Shown here: piece after piece, positions 1-8,524 of the stretch | Position numbering within the stretch: position 1 is the stretch's first letter | Layout of the letters: the number at the start of each line of letters is the position of its first letter | NCBI RefSeq assembly: GCF_030762805.1 | Contig: NZ_CP129113.1 | Location: forward strand, 232,001-296,000 | DNA length: 64,000 bases | Origin: Aciduricibacillus chroicocephali | GTDB lineage: Bacteria > Bacillota > Bacilli > Bacillales > Amphibacillaceae | Reading direction: 5' to 3' | The notes under the pieces: generated by a model | Seen by the model: only the letters and a program-made list of their open reading frames with translations | What the model was told of the DNA's origin: nothing | Database searches by the model: none | Program-made: the position numbers and the translations under genes

Positions 1-1
1 T

Positions 2-34
2 ACTATGCGAGAATTTTCATGGAAGACTGATTAA
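2..34 (+). CDS. C-terminal tail of an upstream gene (partial)
   Basis: An open frame enters the window and ends at TAA 32-34, reading TMREFSWKTD. The ending REFSW resembles the tail of family 4 glycosyltransferases, and a terminator hairpin begins five bases later. Another frame ends at TGA 28-30, so the frame choice is uncertain. Confidence 0.3.
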   Translation, partial: TMREFSWKTD

Positions 35-38
35 AAAG

Positions 39-92
39 CCGGGTGGGTGTAGGAAATAATTACTGCATCTACCCGGTATTGTATTGCTTTTG
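39..92 (+). terminator. Rho-independent terminator-like hairpin
   Basis: Arms 39-52 and 63-76 pair over 14 bp with a few G-U pairs around a 10-base loop, followed by a T-rich but interrupted stretch. It separates the upstream gene tail from the TagF-like gene. Confidence 0.6.
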
Positions 93-153
93 AGTGCTTA
101 TACAGCCTAAAATATAATATACCAGATATTTCTAGGCTGAGGAGAGATTTCAT

Positions 154-2784
154 TTGTTTCAAGAATTGAAAAAGCAATTGAAAAAAATCAGAGCTTATAT
201 AGTTCGTAAAGTTGAGCTGAAAGGTTTTATTTATGATGCAAGGCAGTTAACTTATGAGTTGGAACTTACTAACTTTCGTAAATCAAAAAAGATGATTCAA
301 CCTTTTCTCATAGTGGATGATGATATGCAATATGAATTGAATTACTCACTTATTGGGAATAAATTGGAAATACATGTACCATTTCACCTTATCGGGCAGG
401 TTGTAAAAAAGGCTCATATTCTGTTAAAGATTAATAATGAGAAAATGTGGATCAAGGAAGCTCAAGAATACGATGAGTCGCAAGCATATTTTATATATGA
501 TCACCGTTATTTAAAGGTATCTGTTTCCAAGAATATTAAGCTGAGTCACCGCCATAGGTTGTATAGCTTTAGCCGAGACGGATTTATTCTGAACAATTTG
601 GACGCATCTTACAACACATTGTATTGCATGATAGAAGAAGGGATCACTCCAGCTTTCCTGCTAATAGACCATAAACAGAACAAATTGCGCGAACTCCATA
701 TCAAAACGACTGAGAGAGGGCTAGCTTTAACAGGTTTTGAGTATGTTCCACAAGGCTTCTGGCAGCTTTATGCTTGTACTGATAAGGAGTTGCGACCAGT
801 TCAATCTAAGAAGGAAATGCTCTTTGAATTTCATTCCTTGAATCACTGTATTGCAATTAATGAAAAGGATGGTTTCCTTTTTATGCAATTCCAGCCACAT
901 GAGCTTATTGTACAATCGATGGAGTTTGAAAAACAGAGAGATATGATTATGCTGGCATTCAGAACGCAAATCCCTCTTGAACCTGCAAGTGTGCTTATCA
1001 TGAACGATCTTGCACTGAGTGAAAATAAGGAATATCCTTTATCCATGATAAGTGAAAGTACATATTCGACGGCCATTCCACTTGAGGAACTTTACCGAGG
1101 TTTTTCCAAAAAGCGGTTCTTTATTTTGACGACAGCTATAGAGTCTGTGAAATCTCAGCTCAACCTGGACCAGACGAAACTCGCTGCAGACAGGTGGCGC
1201 TATCCAGAGGTTATTGACAGTCAGTCTGTTAGTGTATCCTTCTATCGACGCAAGGATGCTTCACTTGGTGTACAATTGCCTCGCCCGAAGCTTCGCAAAC
1301 AAATTCGTGACATAAAAGGTTCAAGAATTAAGGGGGAGCTCGGATCCCTCGGTCGGTTCATTGATTGCAGAGTGTTTCTTTTAATTGAAGAACGTGAGAC
1401 TGGTTTGGCTAAGGAATTGGAGATTGAGAGACAATTTTCTATTGATTTACAAACAATAAATCTCTGTGATTTGAAATCAAAAGGGAAAACTGTACTTGAT
1501 TTTTATATTGTTCTGAAAAACTCTGTAGACGAAATTATTCGTAAAGAGAAGATAAAGTACGAGCATGCAGACTATCGTAAAGACAACTTTTATGGTCATT
1601 GGACAGAGCAGGACTTGGACGGAAATCTACATCATTTCCTACTGACTACAACGCCCTTCGATAATTTGAAAATAGAAACATTTGTCATTGCGAAAGACCT
1701 TGTTCTTCCAAACGATCCAAGTGTGAAAGATGCCAACGTATGGTTGATCGGTGAACGTTACGATACAGCACAGGACAATGGTTTAGCACTTTTTGAGTGG
1801 CTTACTGCCAATACAGATATTGAGGCCTATTATGTAATAGAAGAAAATGCACTTGATTATCAGAAGATCAAGCATTACCAGAACGTGTTGCGTTTCGGAT
1901 CTCCTGAGCATTTTAATGTTGCTTTCAAAGCAAAAGTGCTTTTGGGTACCCATGATTTAGAGAACCTACTTCCTTATAAGCCTGCGAAAGGTTTCTTTGG
2001 CTATGAAAATACGGTGAAAGTATTCCTTCAGCATGGAGTGCTCGGCAGGAAAAATGTAGAGTATCACAAACATAACTATGACTTGCCATTTGATTTGTTT
2101 GTCGTTAGCAGTGATCCGGAAAAGTATGATGTAGTCATTGATAAATTCGGCTATAATGAAGATGAGGTCATAGTGACCGGGCTCGCTCGTTTTGATAAAT
2201 TGCCAAAGGAAAACGATACAAGAGATATCTTGCTCATGCCGACGTGGCGCGACTGGATTCATAATGATGAGCAGTTCTTGAATAGTGCTTATTATCATGC
2301 TTATGCTAACTTGATTAACAATGCTGAGCTTCTGGCACTTTTGGAAGACTATGATGTTCGTCTTAACTTCTACCCGCATTATCGTGCGCAGGTTTACTTC
2401 AATGAAGAGATTGTGAGTAACCCTAACCGTGTGCGCTTTATTCCGCTTGGGATACGTCATGTGCAGGAGTTGCTTATTGAACATGCGCTGCTCATTACAG
2501 ACTACAGTACAGTGAGCTTCGACTTTACAATGATGAACAAACCTGTTGTTTTCTATCATTTCGATGTAAAACAATTTTTCAAGAGGGGCATTTTGCGACC
2601 GGTGGAAGAAACGTTCCTTGGGAAAATTGCCAGTACAGAAGAGGAACTTGTTAGCTTGATCAAGGATCGGCTTGAAGCTGGATTTTCCAATTATCAAATG
2701 GATATTTCCGGAGTGATCAAGTACCAGGACTATAATAACAGCAAACGAATCTATGAACACGTGATTCAGTTTTTGAATCAATGA
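154..2784 (+). CDS. CDP-glycerol glycerophosphotransferase, TagF-like
   Basis: This is an 876-residue protein starting at TTG 154 behind GAGGAGA (140-146). The C-terminal half is a CDP-glycerol glycerophosphotransferase domain (about residues 500-870). Recognisable elements are WLIGERYDTAQDNG near 529, the HGVLGRKN catalytic-type motif near 625 and ITDYSTVSFDF near 782. Family members add glycerol- or ribitol-phosphate to wall teichoic acid or similar polymers at the cytoplasmic membrane face. The first 480 or so residues are hydrophilic and I cannot assign them; they may be an accessory domain. The gene seems to be a single transcription unit, closed by the hairpin at 2802-2839. A second, shorter member of the family lies at 31644-32882. 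The exact polymer (TagF, TarF or capsule type) cannot be decided here. Confidence 0.85.
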   Translation: MFQELKKQLKKIRAYIVRKVELKGFIYDARQLTYELELTNFRKSKKMIQPFLIVDDDMQYELNYSLIGNKLEIHVPFHLIGQVVKKAHILLKINNEKMWIKEAQEYDESQAYFIYDHRYLKVSVSKNIKLSHRHRLYSFSRDGFILNNLDASYNTLYCMIEEGITPAFLLIDHKQNKLRELHIKTTERGLALTGFEYVPQGFWQLYACTDKELRPVQSKKEMLFEFHSLNHCIAINEKDGFLFMQFQPHELIVQSMEFEKQRDMIMLAFRTQIPLEPASVLIMNDLALSENKEYPLSMISESTYSTAIPLEELYRGFSKKRFFILTTAIESVKSQLNLDQTKLAADRWRYPEVIDSQSVSVSFYRRKDASLGVQLPRPKLRKQIRDIKGSRIKGELGSLGRFIDCRVFLLIEERETGLAKELEIERQFSIDLQTINLCDLKSKGKTVLDFYIVLKNSVDEIIRKEKIKYEHADYRKDNFYGHWTEQDLDGNLHHFLLTTTPFDNLKIETFVIAKDLVLPNDPSVKDANVWLIGERYDTAQDNGLALFEWLTANTDIEAYYVIEENALDYQKIKHYQNVLRFGSPEHFNVAFKAKVLLGTHDLENLLPYKPAKGFFGYENTVKVFLQHGVLGRKNVEYHKHNYDLPFDLFVVSSDPEKYDVVIDKFGYNEDEVIVTGLARFDKLPKENDTRDILLMPTWRDWIHNDEQFLNSAYYHAYANLINNAELLALLEDYDVRLNFYPHYRAQVYFNEEIVSNPNRVRFIPLGIRHVQELLIEHALLITDYSTVSFDFTMMNKPVVFYHFDVKQFFKRGILRPVEETFLGKIASTEEELVSLIKDRLEAGFSNYQMDISGVIKYQDYNNSKRIYEHVIQFLNQ

Positions 2785-2801
2785 AAGATTTCTTAATATT
2801 A

Positions 2802-2839
2802 ATCGGCAGTTGTCTATTAAGGACAACTGCCGATTTTTG
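2802..2839 (+). terminator. Strong intrinsic terminator
   Basis: Perfect 13-bp arms 2802-2814 and 2822-2834 are followed by a T run. It ends the TagF-like gene and lies across the most upstream TTG (2810) of the next frame, which argues against that TTG as a start. Confidence 0.9.
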
Positions 2840-2887
2840 GTGAGTAGGTATTTTTCAAAGATTTTGAATTGTAATTTGGAAAGGTTG

Positions 2888-3769
2888 ATGAATTTGAACG
2901 TACAATTAACAAAAAAGAGAGCAGTAATGGAATATATCTCAATTATTTTTGGTTCCGCTCTTGTTGGTCTTGCCTACAATATTTTCTTTCTGCCGGCTAG
3001 ACTTGCGGCAGGTGGTGTTTCGGGAATTAGTACAATTTTATATGAACTGTATGGATTCACACCTGCCTATGTGCAGTGGTTGTTCAATATCCCGATTTTC
3101 ATATTAGGAATGATGCTTTTAGGAAAGGACTTCAGCTTTAAAACGCTTGTTGGTATTTTCTTTGTTCCCTTTACCATTTGGGTGACTTCAGGTATGACGT
3201 TTCAAATTGAGAATCCGCTACTTGCTGCTATATATGGAGGAGGTCTTCTTGGTATCGGTCTAGGCATCGTTTATCGTGGAAAAGGATCGACAGGAGGACT
3301 AGCTACCATAGCACAGATTTTGAAGAAATATACGGGGCTTTCAAGCGGTTATTGCCAGATGATTGTGGATGGCCTTGTTGTCATTGCATCGGCCGCTGTC
3401 TTCAATCTTGAACTTGCTTTATACGCAATGATGGCGATTTATGTTACGAGCAAAGTTATTGATTTTGTTCAGCTGCAGACGTCACCATCAAAACTCGTAC
3501 TCATTATTACGGAAAAAGAGGAGCGGATCCAGTCAATTATACGTGATGAAATTGACCGTGGGCTGACAAAAGTACGTTCTGTCGGTGGCTTTTCAAATAT
3601 GGAAAAAACGATGATTCTCTGTGTTGTGGAGCAACAGGAGGCCATCTACTTGAGAAAAATTCTTCAGGAAGAAGAGCCGACCTCGTTCGTCGTTTTTCTT
3701 AACGCTTCAGAAATTTTGGGGAGAGGATTTTCTCTGGCAAAAGTTGATCCAGTCAAAGATAGAGATTAA
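2888..3769 (+). CDS. YitT family membrane protein
   Basis: The preferred start is ATG 2888 behind GGAAAGG (2879-2884), giving 293 residues. In-frame codons back to TTG 2810 lie inside the preceding terminator. The N-terminal two thirds holds about five to six hydrophobic helices with the conserved FLPARLAAGGVSGIST segment. The last 90 or so residues form the soluble DUF2179-like domain (KLVLIITEKEERI onward). YitT proteins are uncharacterised inner-membrane proteins of Bacillota, possibly transporters. It is a single gene followed by its own terminator, so the neighbours give no functional clue. Confidence 0.85.
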   Translation: MNLNVQLTKKRAVMEYISIIFGSALVGLAYNIFFLPARLAAGGVSGISTILYELYGFTPAYVQWLFNIPIFILGMMLLGKDFSFKTLVGIFFVPFTIWVTSGMTFQIENPLLAAIYGGGLLGIGLGIVYRGKGSTGGLATIAQILKKYTGLSSGYCQMIVDGLVVIASAAVFNLELALYAMMAIYVTSKVIDFVQLQTSPSKLVLIITEKEERIQSIIRDEIDRGLTKVRSVGGFSNMEKTMILCVVEQQEAIYLRKILQEEEPTSFVVFLNASEILGRGFSLAKVDPVKDRD

Positions 3770-3775
3770 AAAGGG

Positions 3776-3806
3776 AACCGGGTGCATCGGCATCTGGTTT
3801 TGTTTT
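3776..3806 (+). terminator. Terminator after the YitT gene
   Basis: Arms 3776-3785 and 3790-3799 pair with G-U pairs around a 4-base loop, followed by TTGTTTTA. Confidence 0.7.
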
Positions 3807-3851
3807 ATGTTAGAATAGACGAAATATTCCGCTTAGAGGGAGAGGAAAGAT

Positions 3852-5024
3852 ATGAGTGTAAACGGCAATGAGGAAAAACAAGGATATTACGGAGAGTTTG
3901 GCGGCAGTTTTGTTCCACCTGAGCTTCAAAATGTCCTGGATGTACTGGCAGAAGCCTTCTATAAGTATAAGGATGATCCTGAGTTTAATGAGGAATTCAA
4001 TTATTATTTGGAACACTTCGTCGGTCGAGAGAATCCACTCACTTATGCGAAGAATCTTACGGAGAAGATTGGCGGAGCGAAAATTTATTTGAAGCGCGAA
4101 GACCTGAATCATACAGGGGCGCATAAAATCAACAATGCAATCGGTCAGATCCTGCTTGCAAAAAGGATGGGAGCAACTCGTATTATTGCCGAAACAGGTG
4201 CTGGACAGCATGGTGTGGCTACCGCAACAGCGTGCGCAATGTTCGATATCCCTTGCACAATCTATATGGGGAAAGTGGATGTAGAGCGTCAAGCGTTGAA
4301 TGTATTTCGAATGGAACTGCTCGGAGCAAAAGTTATTCCTGTAAATAAAGGACAGGGGCGATTGAAAGACGCAGTAGATGCAGCGCTAGGGGACCTCGTA
4401 GAAAACTATGAAAATACATTCTACCTTCTCGGTTCAGTTGTCGGTCCACATCCGTTCCCGACGATGGTGAGACACTTCCAGTCAGTAATTAGCGAGGAAT
4501 CAAGAAGACAGGTTATACAAGCAGAAGGCAAGCTTCCATCAGCGGTTATCGCCTGTGTTGGCGGTGGAAGCAATGCAATTGGTGCGTTTGCTCATTATCT
4601 TGAGGACGAGAATGTACGTCTCATTGGTGTTGAACCTGTTGAAGCAGCGACGATTACGGAAGGTGTCCCGGCAGTCATTCATGGATTCAAGTGTCTTACT
4701 CTACTTGATGAGAACGGAGAGCCGCAACCGACTTATTCCATAGCTGCAGGACTGGATTATCCTGGAGTCGGACCGGAGCACAGTCATTTGAAAGTATCGG
4801 AGAGGGCGGAATATGTAACAGTATCCGGAGAAGAAGCATTATCGGCATTCCAAGAGCTATCGAAAGTGGAAGGAATCATTCCTGCATTGGAAAGTTCACA
4901 CGCAGTCGCTCATGCTAGCAAACTGGCAAAAGAGCTTTCACCTGAAGACGTCATTATCGTTAATCTGTCCGGCCGTGGCGATAAAGATGTGAACCAAGTC
5001 TTCGATATGCTTCATAACAAGTAA
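3852..5024 (+). CDS. trpB: Tryptophan synthase beta chain
   Basis: This 390-residue TrpB (usual length about 400) is a PLP enzyme that joins indole and L-serine to make tryptophan. Visible features are the [18 protein letters not shown] segment with the PLP lysine at K92, the phosphate-binding [10 protein letters not shown] near residue 235, and the GRGDKD C-terminal motif. It resembles the standard TrpB1 type. The start is ATG 3852 behind GGGAGAGGAAAG. It stands alone between a YitT gene and bioY, with no trpA, trpE or other trp gene in the window. No T-box or terminator/antiterminator pair is visible upstream. It is either a relocated single trpB or a second copy that salvages indole. Confidence 0.95.
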   Translation: MSVNGNEEKQGYYGEFGGSFVPPELQNVLDVLAEAFYKYKDDPEFNEEFNYYLEHFVGRENPLTYAKNLTEKIGGAKIYLKREDLNHTGAHKINNAIGQILLAKRMGATRIIAETGAGQHGVATATACAMFDIPCTIYMGKVDVERQALNVFRMELLGAKVIPVNKGQGRLKDAVDAALGDLVENYENTFYLLGSVVGPHPFPTMVRHFQSVISEESRRQVIQAEGKLPSAVIACVGGGSNAIGAFAHYLEDENVRLIGVEPVEAATITEGVPAVIHGFKCLTLLDENGEPQPTYSIAAGLDYPGVGPEHSHLKVSERAEYVTVSGEEALSAFQELSKVEGIIPALESSHAVAHASKLAKELSPEDVIIVNLSGRGDKDVNQVFDMLHNK

Positions 5025-5064
5025 GTTAGGTATCAAAATACTTTATTCTCAACTGCCTCCAAAT

Positions 5065-5095
5065 ATGTTAACTTATAATAAATATAGTAAACAAT
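5065..5095 (+). promoter_or_regulatory. BirA operator over the bioY promoter
   Basis: ATGTTAAC (5065-5072), 14 bases, then GTAAACAA (5087-5094): each half differs by one base from the Gram-positive BirA box TTGTTAAC/GTTAACAA. A perfect TATAAT (5074-5079) lies in the spacer, so bound biotin-BirA would block the promoter. Confidence 0.8.
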
Positions 5096-5112
5096 AAGGA
5101 GCAACAGCTATT

Positions 5113-5706
5113 ATGAGTGATCAGCAAAAGAGATTGAGAGAAATTATTGTCTGTGCATTATTTGTAGCCATCACTGGAATCCTCGCACAAGTTTCTATTC
5201 CAGTTCCCCCTGTGCCTTTTACGGGGCAGACATTGGCGGTTGGGTTGACTGCGACTATCATAGGAAGCCGGTTAGGTACATTTTCAATGATCGGTTATAT
5301 GGCGCTTGGAGCTGTAGGTGTTCCAGTCTTCTCTAGCTTCAGTGCAGGATTGCAAACAATTGTTGGTCAGACAGGCGGATTTATTATCGGCTTCATTCCA
5401 GCAGCCTTTATAATTGGTTTTATTCTTGAGAGAACCAAATTTTCAATTCCAATGGCTATAATCGCTAATGTAATCGGCATGTTCGTGACACTTGGGTTCG
5501 GAGTGATTCAGTTGAAGTACGTGGCGGATTTAAGTTGGGCAGCAGCATTTGCCGGTGGTGTAACACCATTTATCCCGTTGGGTCTAGTAAAGGCAGTACT
5601 GGCAGCCTGGATTGGCATTATTGTGCGCAAACGTCTTATTGCTGCGAATGCTTTACCTGTAACGAAAAGAAAGCGAATAGAGAACTCTGAAATTGGAATA
5701 TCATAG
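5113..5706 (+). CDS. bioY: Biotin ECF transporter S component BioY
   Basis: This 197-residue integral membrane protein with about six helices is the substrate-binding subunit of an energy-coupling-factor biotin importer. The family hallmarks VPFTGQTLAVGL and GQTGGFIIGF are present. The basic C-terminal tail (RKRLIAANALPVTKRKR) faces the cytoplasm by the positive-inside rule. ATG 5113 follows AAGGAGC. The upstream BirA operator overlapping the -10 box predicts repression when biotin is plentiful. No EcfA or EcfT gene is nearby, so it probably uses a shared energising module encoded elsewhere or works alone. Confidence 0.92.
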   Translation: MSDQQKRLREIIVCALFVAITGILAQVSIPVPPVPFTGQTLAVGLTATIIGSRLGTFSMIGYMALGAVGVPVFSSFSAGLQTIVGQTGGFIIGFIPAAFIIGFILERTKFSIPMAIIANVIGMFVTLGFGVIQLKYVADLSWAAAFAGGVTPFIPLGLVKAVLAAWIGIIVRKRLIAANALPVTKRKRIENSEIGIS

Positions 5707-5716
5707 TAGTACATGA

Positions 5717-5745
5717 GGATCTGGCTGTCGCCGGGTCCTTTTTTT
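5717..5745 (+). terminator. Terminator after bioY
   Basis: Arms 5717-5725 and 5730-5738, with G-U pairs, are followed by seven T residues. Confidence 0.8.
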
Positions 5746-5784
5746 GATATGATACTTTGAAGTATGAATAATAAGGTGGTCCGA

Positions 5785-6492
5785 ATGATAAAAAAGAAGA
5801 TACTTATCGCAGAAGATGAGGCAAGAATCGCACGTATATTGGCATTGGAGCTGGAGCATGAAGGCTATGAGACAGAAATCGCAGGGACGGGGAAAGAGGC
5901 ATTTGCAGCAATGCAAAAAGGTGACTTCGACCTCGTTTTGCTCGATGTCATGCTGCCAGAGATAAGCGGTTTTGAAGTATTGCGACGTGTACGCATGGAG
6001 GATGAAACGACACCAATAATTCTCGTCACAGCACGTGACTCTGTATACGACAAAGTAAACGGACTTGACCATGGGGCGAATGATTATATAGCAAAACCAT
6101 TTGAGATGGAAGAACTGCTGGCCCGAGTAAGGTCCGCCATACGTACTTCGGAAGCGCAGGCAAATAAGCGAGGATCTGGAAACATTAGAATAGTGGGAGA
6201 TCTGAAAGCTGACCTCATGACACGAGTAGTATTAAAGGACAACAAGGAAGTAGAATTGACAAAGAGAGAATTCGACCTGCTCGTTTTTCTTATGGAATAT
6301 AAAAATCAGATCTTAACTAGAGAACAGTTGCTTGATGCTGTTTGGGGATTTGCATACAGCGGAGAGACAAATGTTGTTGATGTGTATATCGGTTATTTGC
6401 GTAAAAAACTGGACAGTAAAGGTGAATCGTCACTCATTCATACTGTGCGAGGAGTCGGATTTACGATGAAAGGGACAAAAGATGAGCATTAA
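5785..6492 (+). CDS. OmpR/PhoB-family response regulator (ArlR/YkoG-like)
   Basis: The preferred start is ATG 5785 behind AAGGTGG (5773-5779), giving 235 residues; an earlier in-frame ATG at 5764 lacks a ribosome site. The receiver domain (1-120) has the acidic pair in LIAEDEAR, phospho-acceptor D54 in LLDVMLP and the lysine of YIAKPF. The C-terminal winged helix (about 137-232) contains TKREFDLLVFL and GYLRKKL. It would be phosphorylated by the kinase whose gene overlaps it by 11 bases and then bind phased direct repeats. TCTTAA repeats just after the operon are a candidate site. The closest resemblance is to ArlR/YkoG; the signal is unknown. Confidence 0.92.
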   Translation: MIKKKILIAEDEARIARILALELEHEGYETEIAGTGKEAFAAMQKGDFDLVLLDVMLPEISGFEVLRRVRMEDETTPIILVTARDSVYDKVNGLDHGANDYIAKPFEMEELLARVRSAIRTSEAQANKRGSGNIRIVGDLKADLMTRVVLKDNKEVELTKREFDLLVFLMEYKNQILTREQLLDAVWGFAYSGETNVVDVYIGYLRKKLDSKGESSLIHTVRGVGFTMKGTKDEH

Positions 6493-7837
6493 AACGAGAC
6501 TAGGTTGGTTGCTTGTGTTCTGGTCTCTGCTTATCTTGCTTGCAGCAAACGCATTTACTTATATTGCTTTTGTCAACGAGACAGAAGACAGAGAACTCGA
6601 TGCAATAGAGGATGCAGGGGAAGGTCTGCTCAATATGGGCATTGATCTTTCTGATGTTAATAGCAAACCGTTCCTCAAATCTCTGTTGCCTGATGATGGG
6701 ATGATTAGGGTTCTGGATAATGAAGGGAATGTACTTGTCCGTGTAGCAGATGAGGATGACGCTGCTTATTTTCCTCCCAGCCGGCATCTAAAGAAGGAAA
6801 AGACGGCAATCGTGGACATTGAAGGAGAAAGAATTGCTCTGTTTGCAGTTCCTGTTACAAACGGAGGTTCTGCAACAACCTTGGAGATTTCACGTAATTT
6901 AAGTGAATTGCAAGAAGAGAAGAGGACTCTGTTACTCACAATGCTCTCAGTTTCAATTGTCCTTCTAGCGCTTGCAGTTCTGATTGGGCAATTTATTGCA
7001 AAACGATTTCTTAAGCCCGTTTCAGTCATTGGTAGAACAATGGAAGACATTAAGGAAAGTGGACAGTTCCAGCGAATTGTATTATCGAAACGGAAAGATG
7101 ATGAGCTTTATGCATTGGCAATGAATTTCAATCATATGATTGACTCGCTTGAAGAGATATTCGCTAGACAAGAGAGGTTTATTGGTGATGCCTCCCATGA
7201 GTTGAAAACACCTTTAACAGTTATTGAAAACTATGCATCTATACTGGACCGTTGGGGCAAAAAGGATCCGGCACTCCTTGATGAAGGAATCGAGGCAATT
7301 AGAGATGAGTCGATAAGGATGAAGCATCTCGTAGAACAACTGCTTGATCTAGCTTCTGTTCAGAAGCAAAACTTTGAACTCGATCCAATTGATGTCGCTT
7401 TATTGGCAAAACAAACAGCTCAACGTCTAGAAAAGGCTTCTGGACGAAATATCCTGATGGAAAGCGGACAGGGTCGGACTTTGGCGATGACAAACAAAGA
7501 GAAATTTGTCCAAATTCTTTTCATACTCTTGGATAATGCCTTGAAATATAGCGAAGAAGCAGTGACTGTTAAAATCTCTGCAAATGAAGAAACGGTCATA
7601 GTAGAGGTGAAGGACAAGGGAATTGGGATCCCTCAGTCTGAAATTCCAAGATTGTTCGAGCGTTTTTATCGTGTAGATGCTTCGAGGACGCGCGCTACTG
7701 GTGGAAGCGGTCTCGGTCTGGCAATTGCTCGGGAACTGACCGAGAAAAACGGAGGCAACCTCCAAATCAACAGTAAACAGGGTGAAGGTACAACGGTAAG
7801 ATTGGAGTTGCCGGCTGTTGATGAAAGACAATCTTAA
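6482..7837 (+). CDS. Membrane sensor histidine kinase (ArlS/YkoH-like)
   Basis: This is a 451-residue kinase. Helix 1 lies at about 8-30, an extracytoplasmic sensor loop at about 31-150, helix 2 at about 152-172, then HAMP. The HisKA segment GDASHELKTP carries phospho-histidine H239, and the ATPase domain has LDNALKYS (N box), DKGIGIPQ (G1) and GGSGLGLAIA (G2). The start ATG overlaps the regulator stop by 11 bases, so the two are translationally coupled. The sensor loop is acidic (DADEDDAAYF-like stretches), which could bind cations, but that is only inference. The stop codon itself forms part of the first TCTTAA repeat of the downstream promoter. Confidence 0.92.
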   Translation: MSIKTRLGWLLVFWSLLILLAANAFTYIAFVNETEDRELDAIEDAGEGLLNMGIDLSDVNSKPFLKSLLPDDGMIRVLDNEGNVLVRVADEDDAAYFPPSRHLKKEKTAIVDIEGERIALFAVPVTNGGSATTLEISRNLSELQEEKRTLLLTMLSVSIVLLALAVLIGQFIAKRFLKPVSVIGRTMEDIKESGQFQRIVLSKRKDDELYALAMNFNHMIDSLEEIFARQERFIGDASHELKTPLTVIENYASILDRWGKKDPALLDEGIEAIRDESIRMKHLVEQLLDLASVQKQNFELDPIDVALLAKQTAQRLEKASGRNILMESGQGRTLAMTNKEKFVQILFILLDNALKYSEEAVTVKISANEETVIVEVKDKGIGIPQSEIPRLFERFYRVDASRTRATGGSGLGLAIARELTEKNGGNLQINSKQGEGTTVRLELPAVDERQS

Positions 7838-7887
7838 GGAATTTCTTAATAGCTTCAAAATGGGATCTTAACTTAGGCGGTTATACT
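7832..7887 (+). promoter_or_regulatory. Candidate response-regulator site and promoter
   Basis: Three TCTTAA hexamers at 7832, 7844 and 7866 lie 12 and 22 bases apart (about one and two helical turns). They sit directly upstream of TATACT (7882-7887), where no good -35 box is seen. This is the arrangement expected for activation by an OmpR-family regulator. Confidence 0.5.
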
Positions 7888-7918
7888 GAATTCAACAAAT
7901 CATTTTGGAGGGATTCAG

Positions 7919-8518
7919 ATGAAAAAACGGACAAAAATCTTGTTGCCGACAACAGCCTTGGCGCTTGGAATTGGAGCGTTTGCTTTAACAGGTGAATTGA
8001 GTGAAGGAACAAAAGCATATCAGAATTACGCTACACAAAATGAATACAAAACAGGTGATATTTATACGGGCAAGAAAGCAAACGCCAAACAGAACGCCAA
8101 AAGACATATTGAAATCGAAGGTAAAGTCACTGGAATTTCTAAAGACAGCATTACAGTCGATGTTCCATTCCAAGGAAGCAAGACTTTTAAAATCGATAAG
8201 AATACAAAATTAAAAAAGAGCAGTTTGAAAAAAATCTCAAAAGGTTCTCTTGTTGAAATTGATGCAAATGGAGATTATGCATACAAAATTGAAGCCGAGA
8301 AATCGATTGAAACTGAAGGCATAATCATTAAGATTACAGAACAGGAAGTAACCGCAGAACAGAATGGTAAGCAAGAGACTTTCAAGAAGGCAGGCAACTT
8401 CCGTATTGATGCCGAAGACTATAGCGGTGCATTGGAAGGTCTCCAAGCTGAAATAAAATTGAATGCCAAATCTGAAGTGAAAGAACTGGAAATTGATGAA
8501 GACGGTGCCGATGATTAA
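7919..8518 (+). CDS. Secreted protein with two tandem beta-type repeats (DUF5666-like)
   Basis: This 199-residue protein starts with a Sec-type signal peptide (MKKRTK, then a hydrophobic stretch to about residue 26). No lipobox cysteine is present, so it is probably released or held at the wall. The mature part appears to be two copies of a domain of about 60 residues, one beginning IEIEGKVTGI and the other IETEGIIIKI. Both have alternating hydrophobic residues as in small OB-like beta folds, and the style resembles DUF5666. The tail is acidic (EIDEDGADD). ATG 7919 follows GGAGGGATTC. It is 82 bases after the kinase gene and has its own promoter with phased TCTTAA repeats, so it is a likely target of that system. 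Function unknown. Confidence 0.8.
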   Translation: MKKRTKILLPTTALALGIGAFALTGELSEGTKAYQNYATQNEYKTGDIYTGKKANAKQNAKRHIEIEGKVTGISKDSITVDVPFQGSKTFKIDKNTKLKKSSLKKISKGSLVEIDANGDYAYKIEAEKSIETEGIIIKITEQEVTAEQNGKQETFKKAGNFRIDAEDYSGALEGLQAEIKLNAKSEVKELEIDEDGADD

Positions 8519-8524
8519 TAAATA

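Noticed and set aside
1966-2826. Long minus-strand open frame opposite the TagF-like gene
   Set aside because: It is antisense to a well-supported gene, has no ribosome site, and its protein has no family features.
2810-2887. N-terminal extension of the YitT protein from TTG 2810
   Set aside because: The stretch overlaps a perfect terminator stem and has no ribosome site. ATG 2888 has one.
3770-3851. T-box or leader-peptide attenuator before trpB
   Set aside because: The gap is only 82 bases and holds just the upstream gene's terminator. No T-box core sequence is present.
3826-3910. GAG/TAG triplets around the trpB start as a TRAP binding site
   Set aside because: There are about eight triplets, but their spacing is irregular with long gaps, unlike the 2-3 base spacing TRAP needs.
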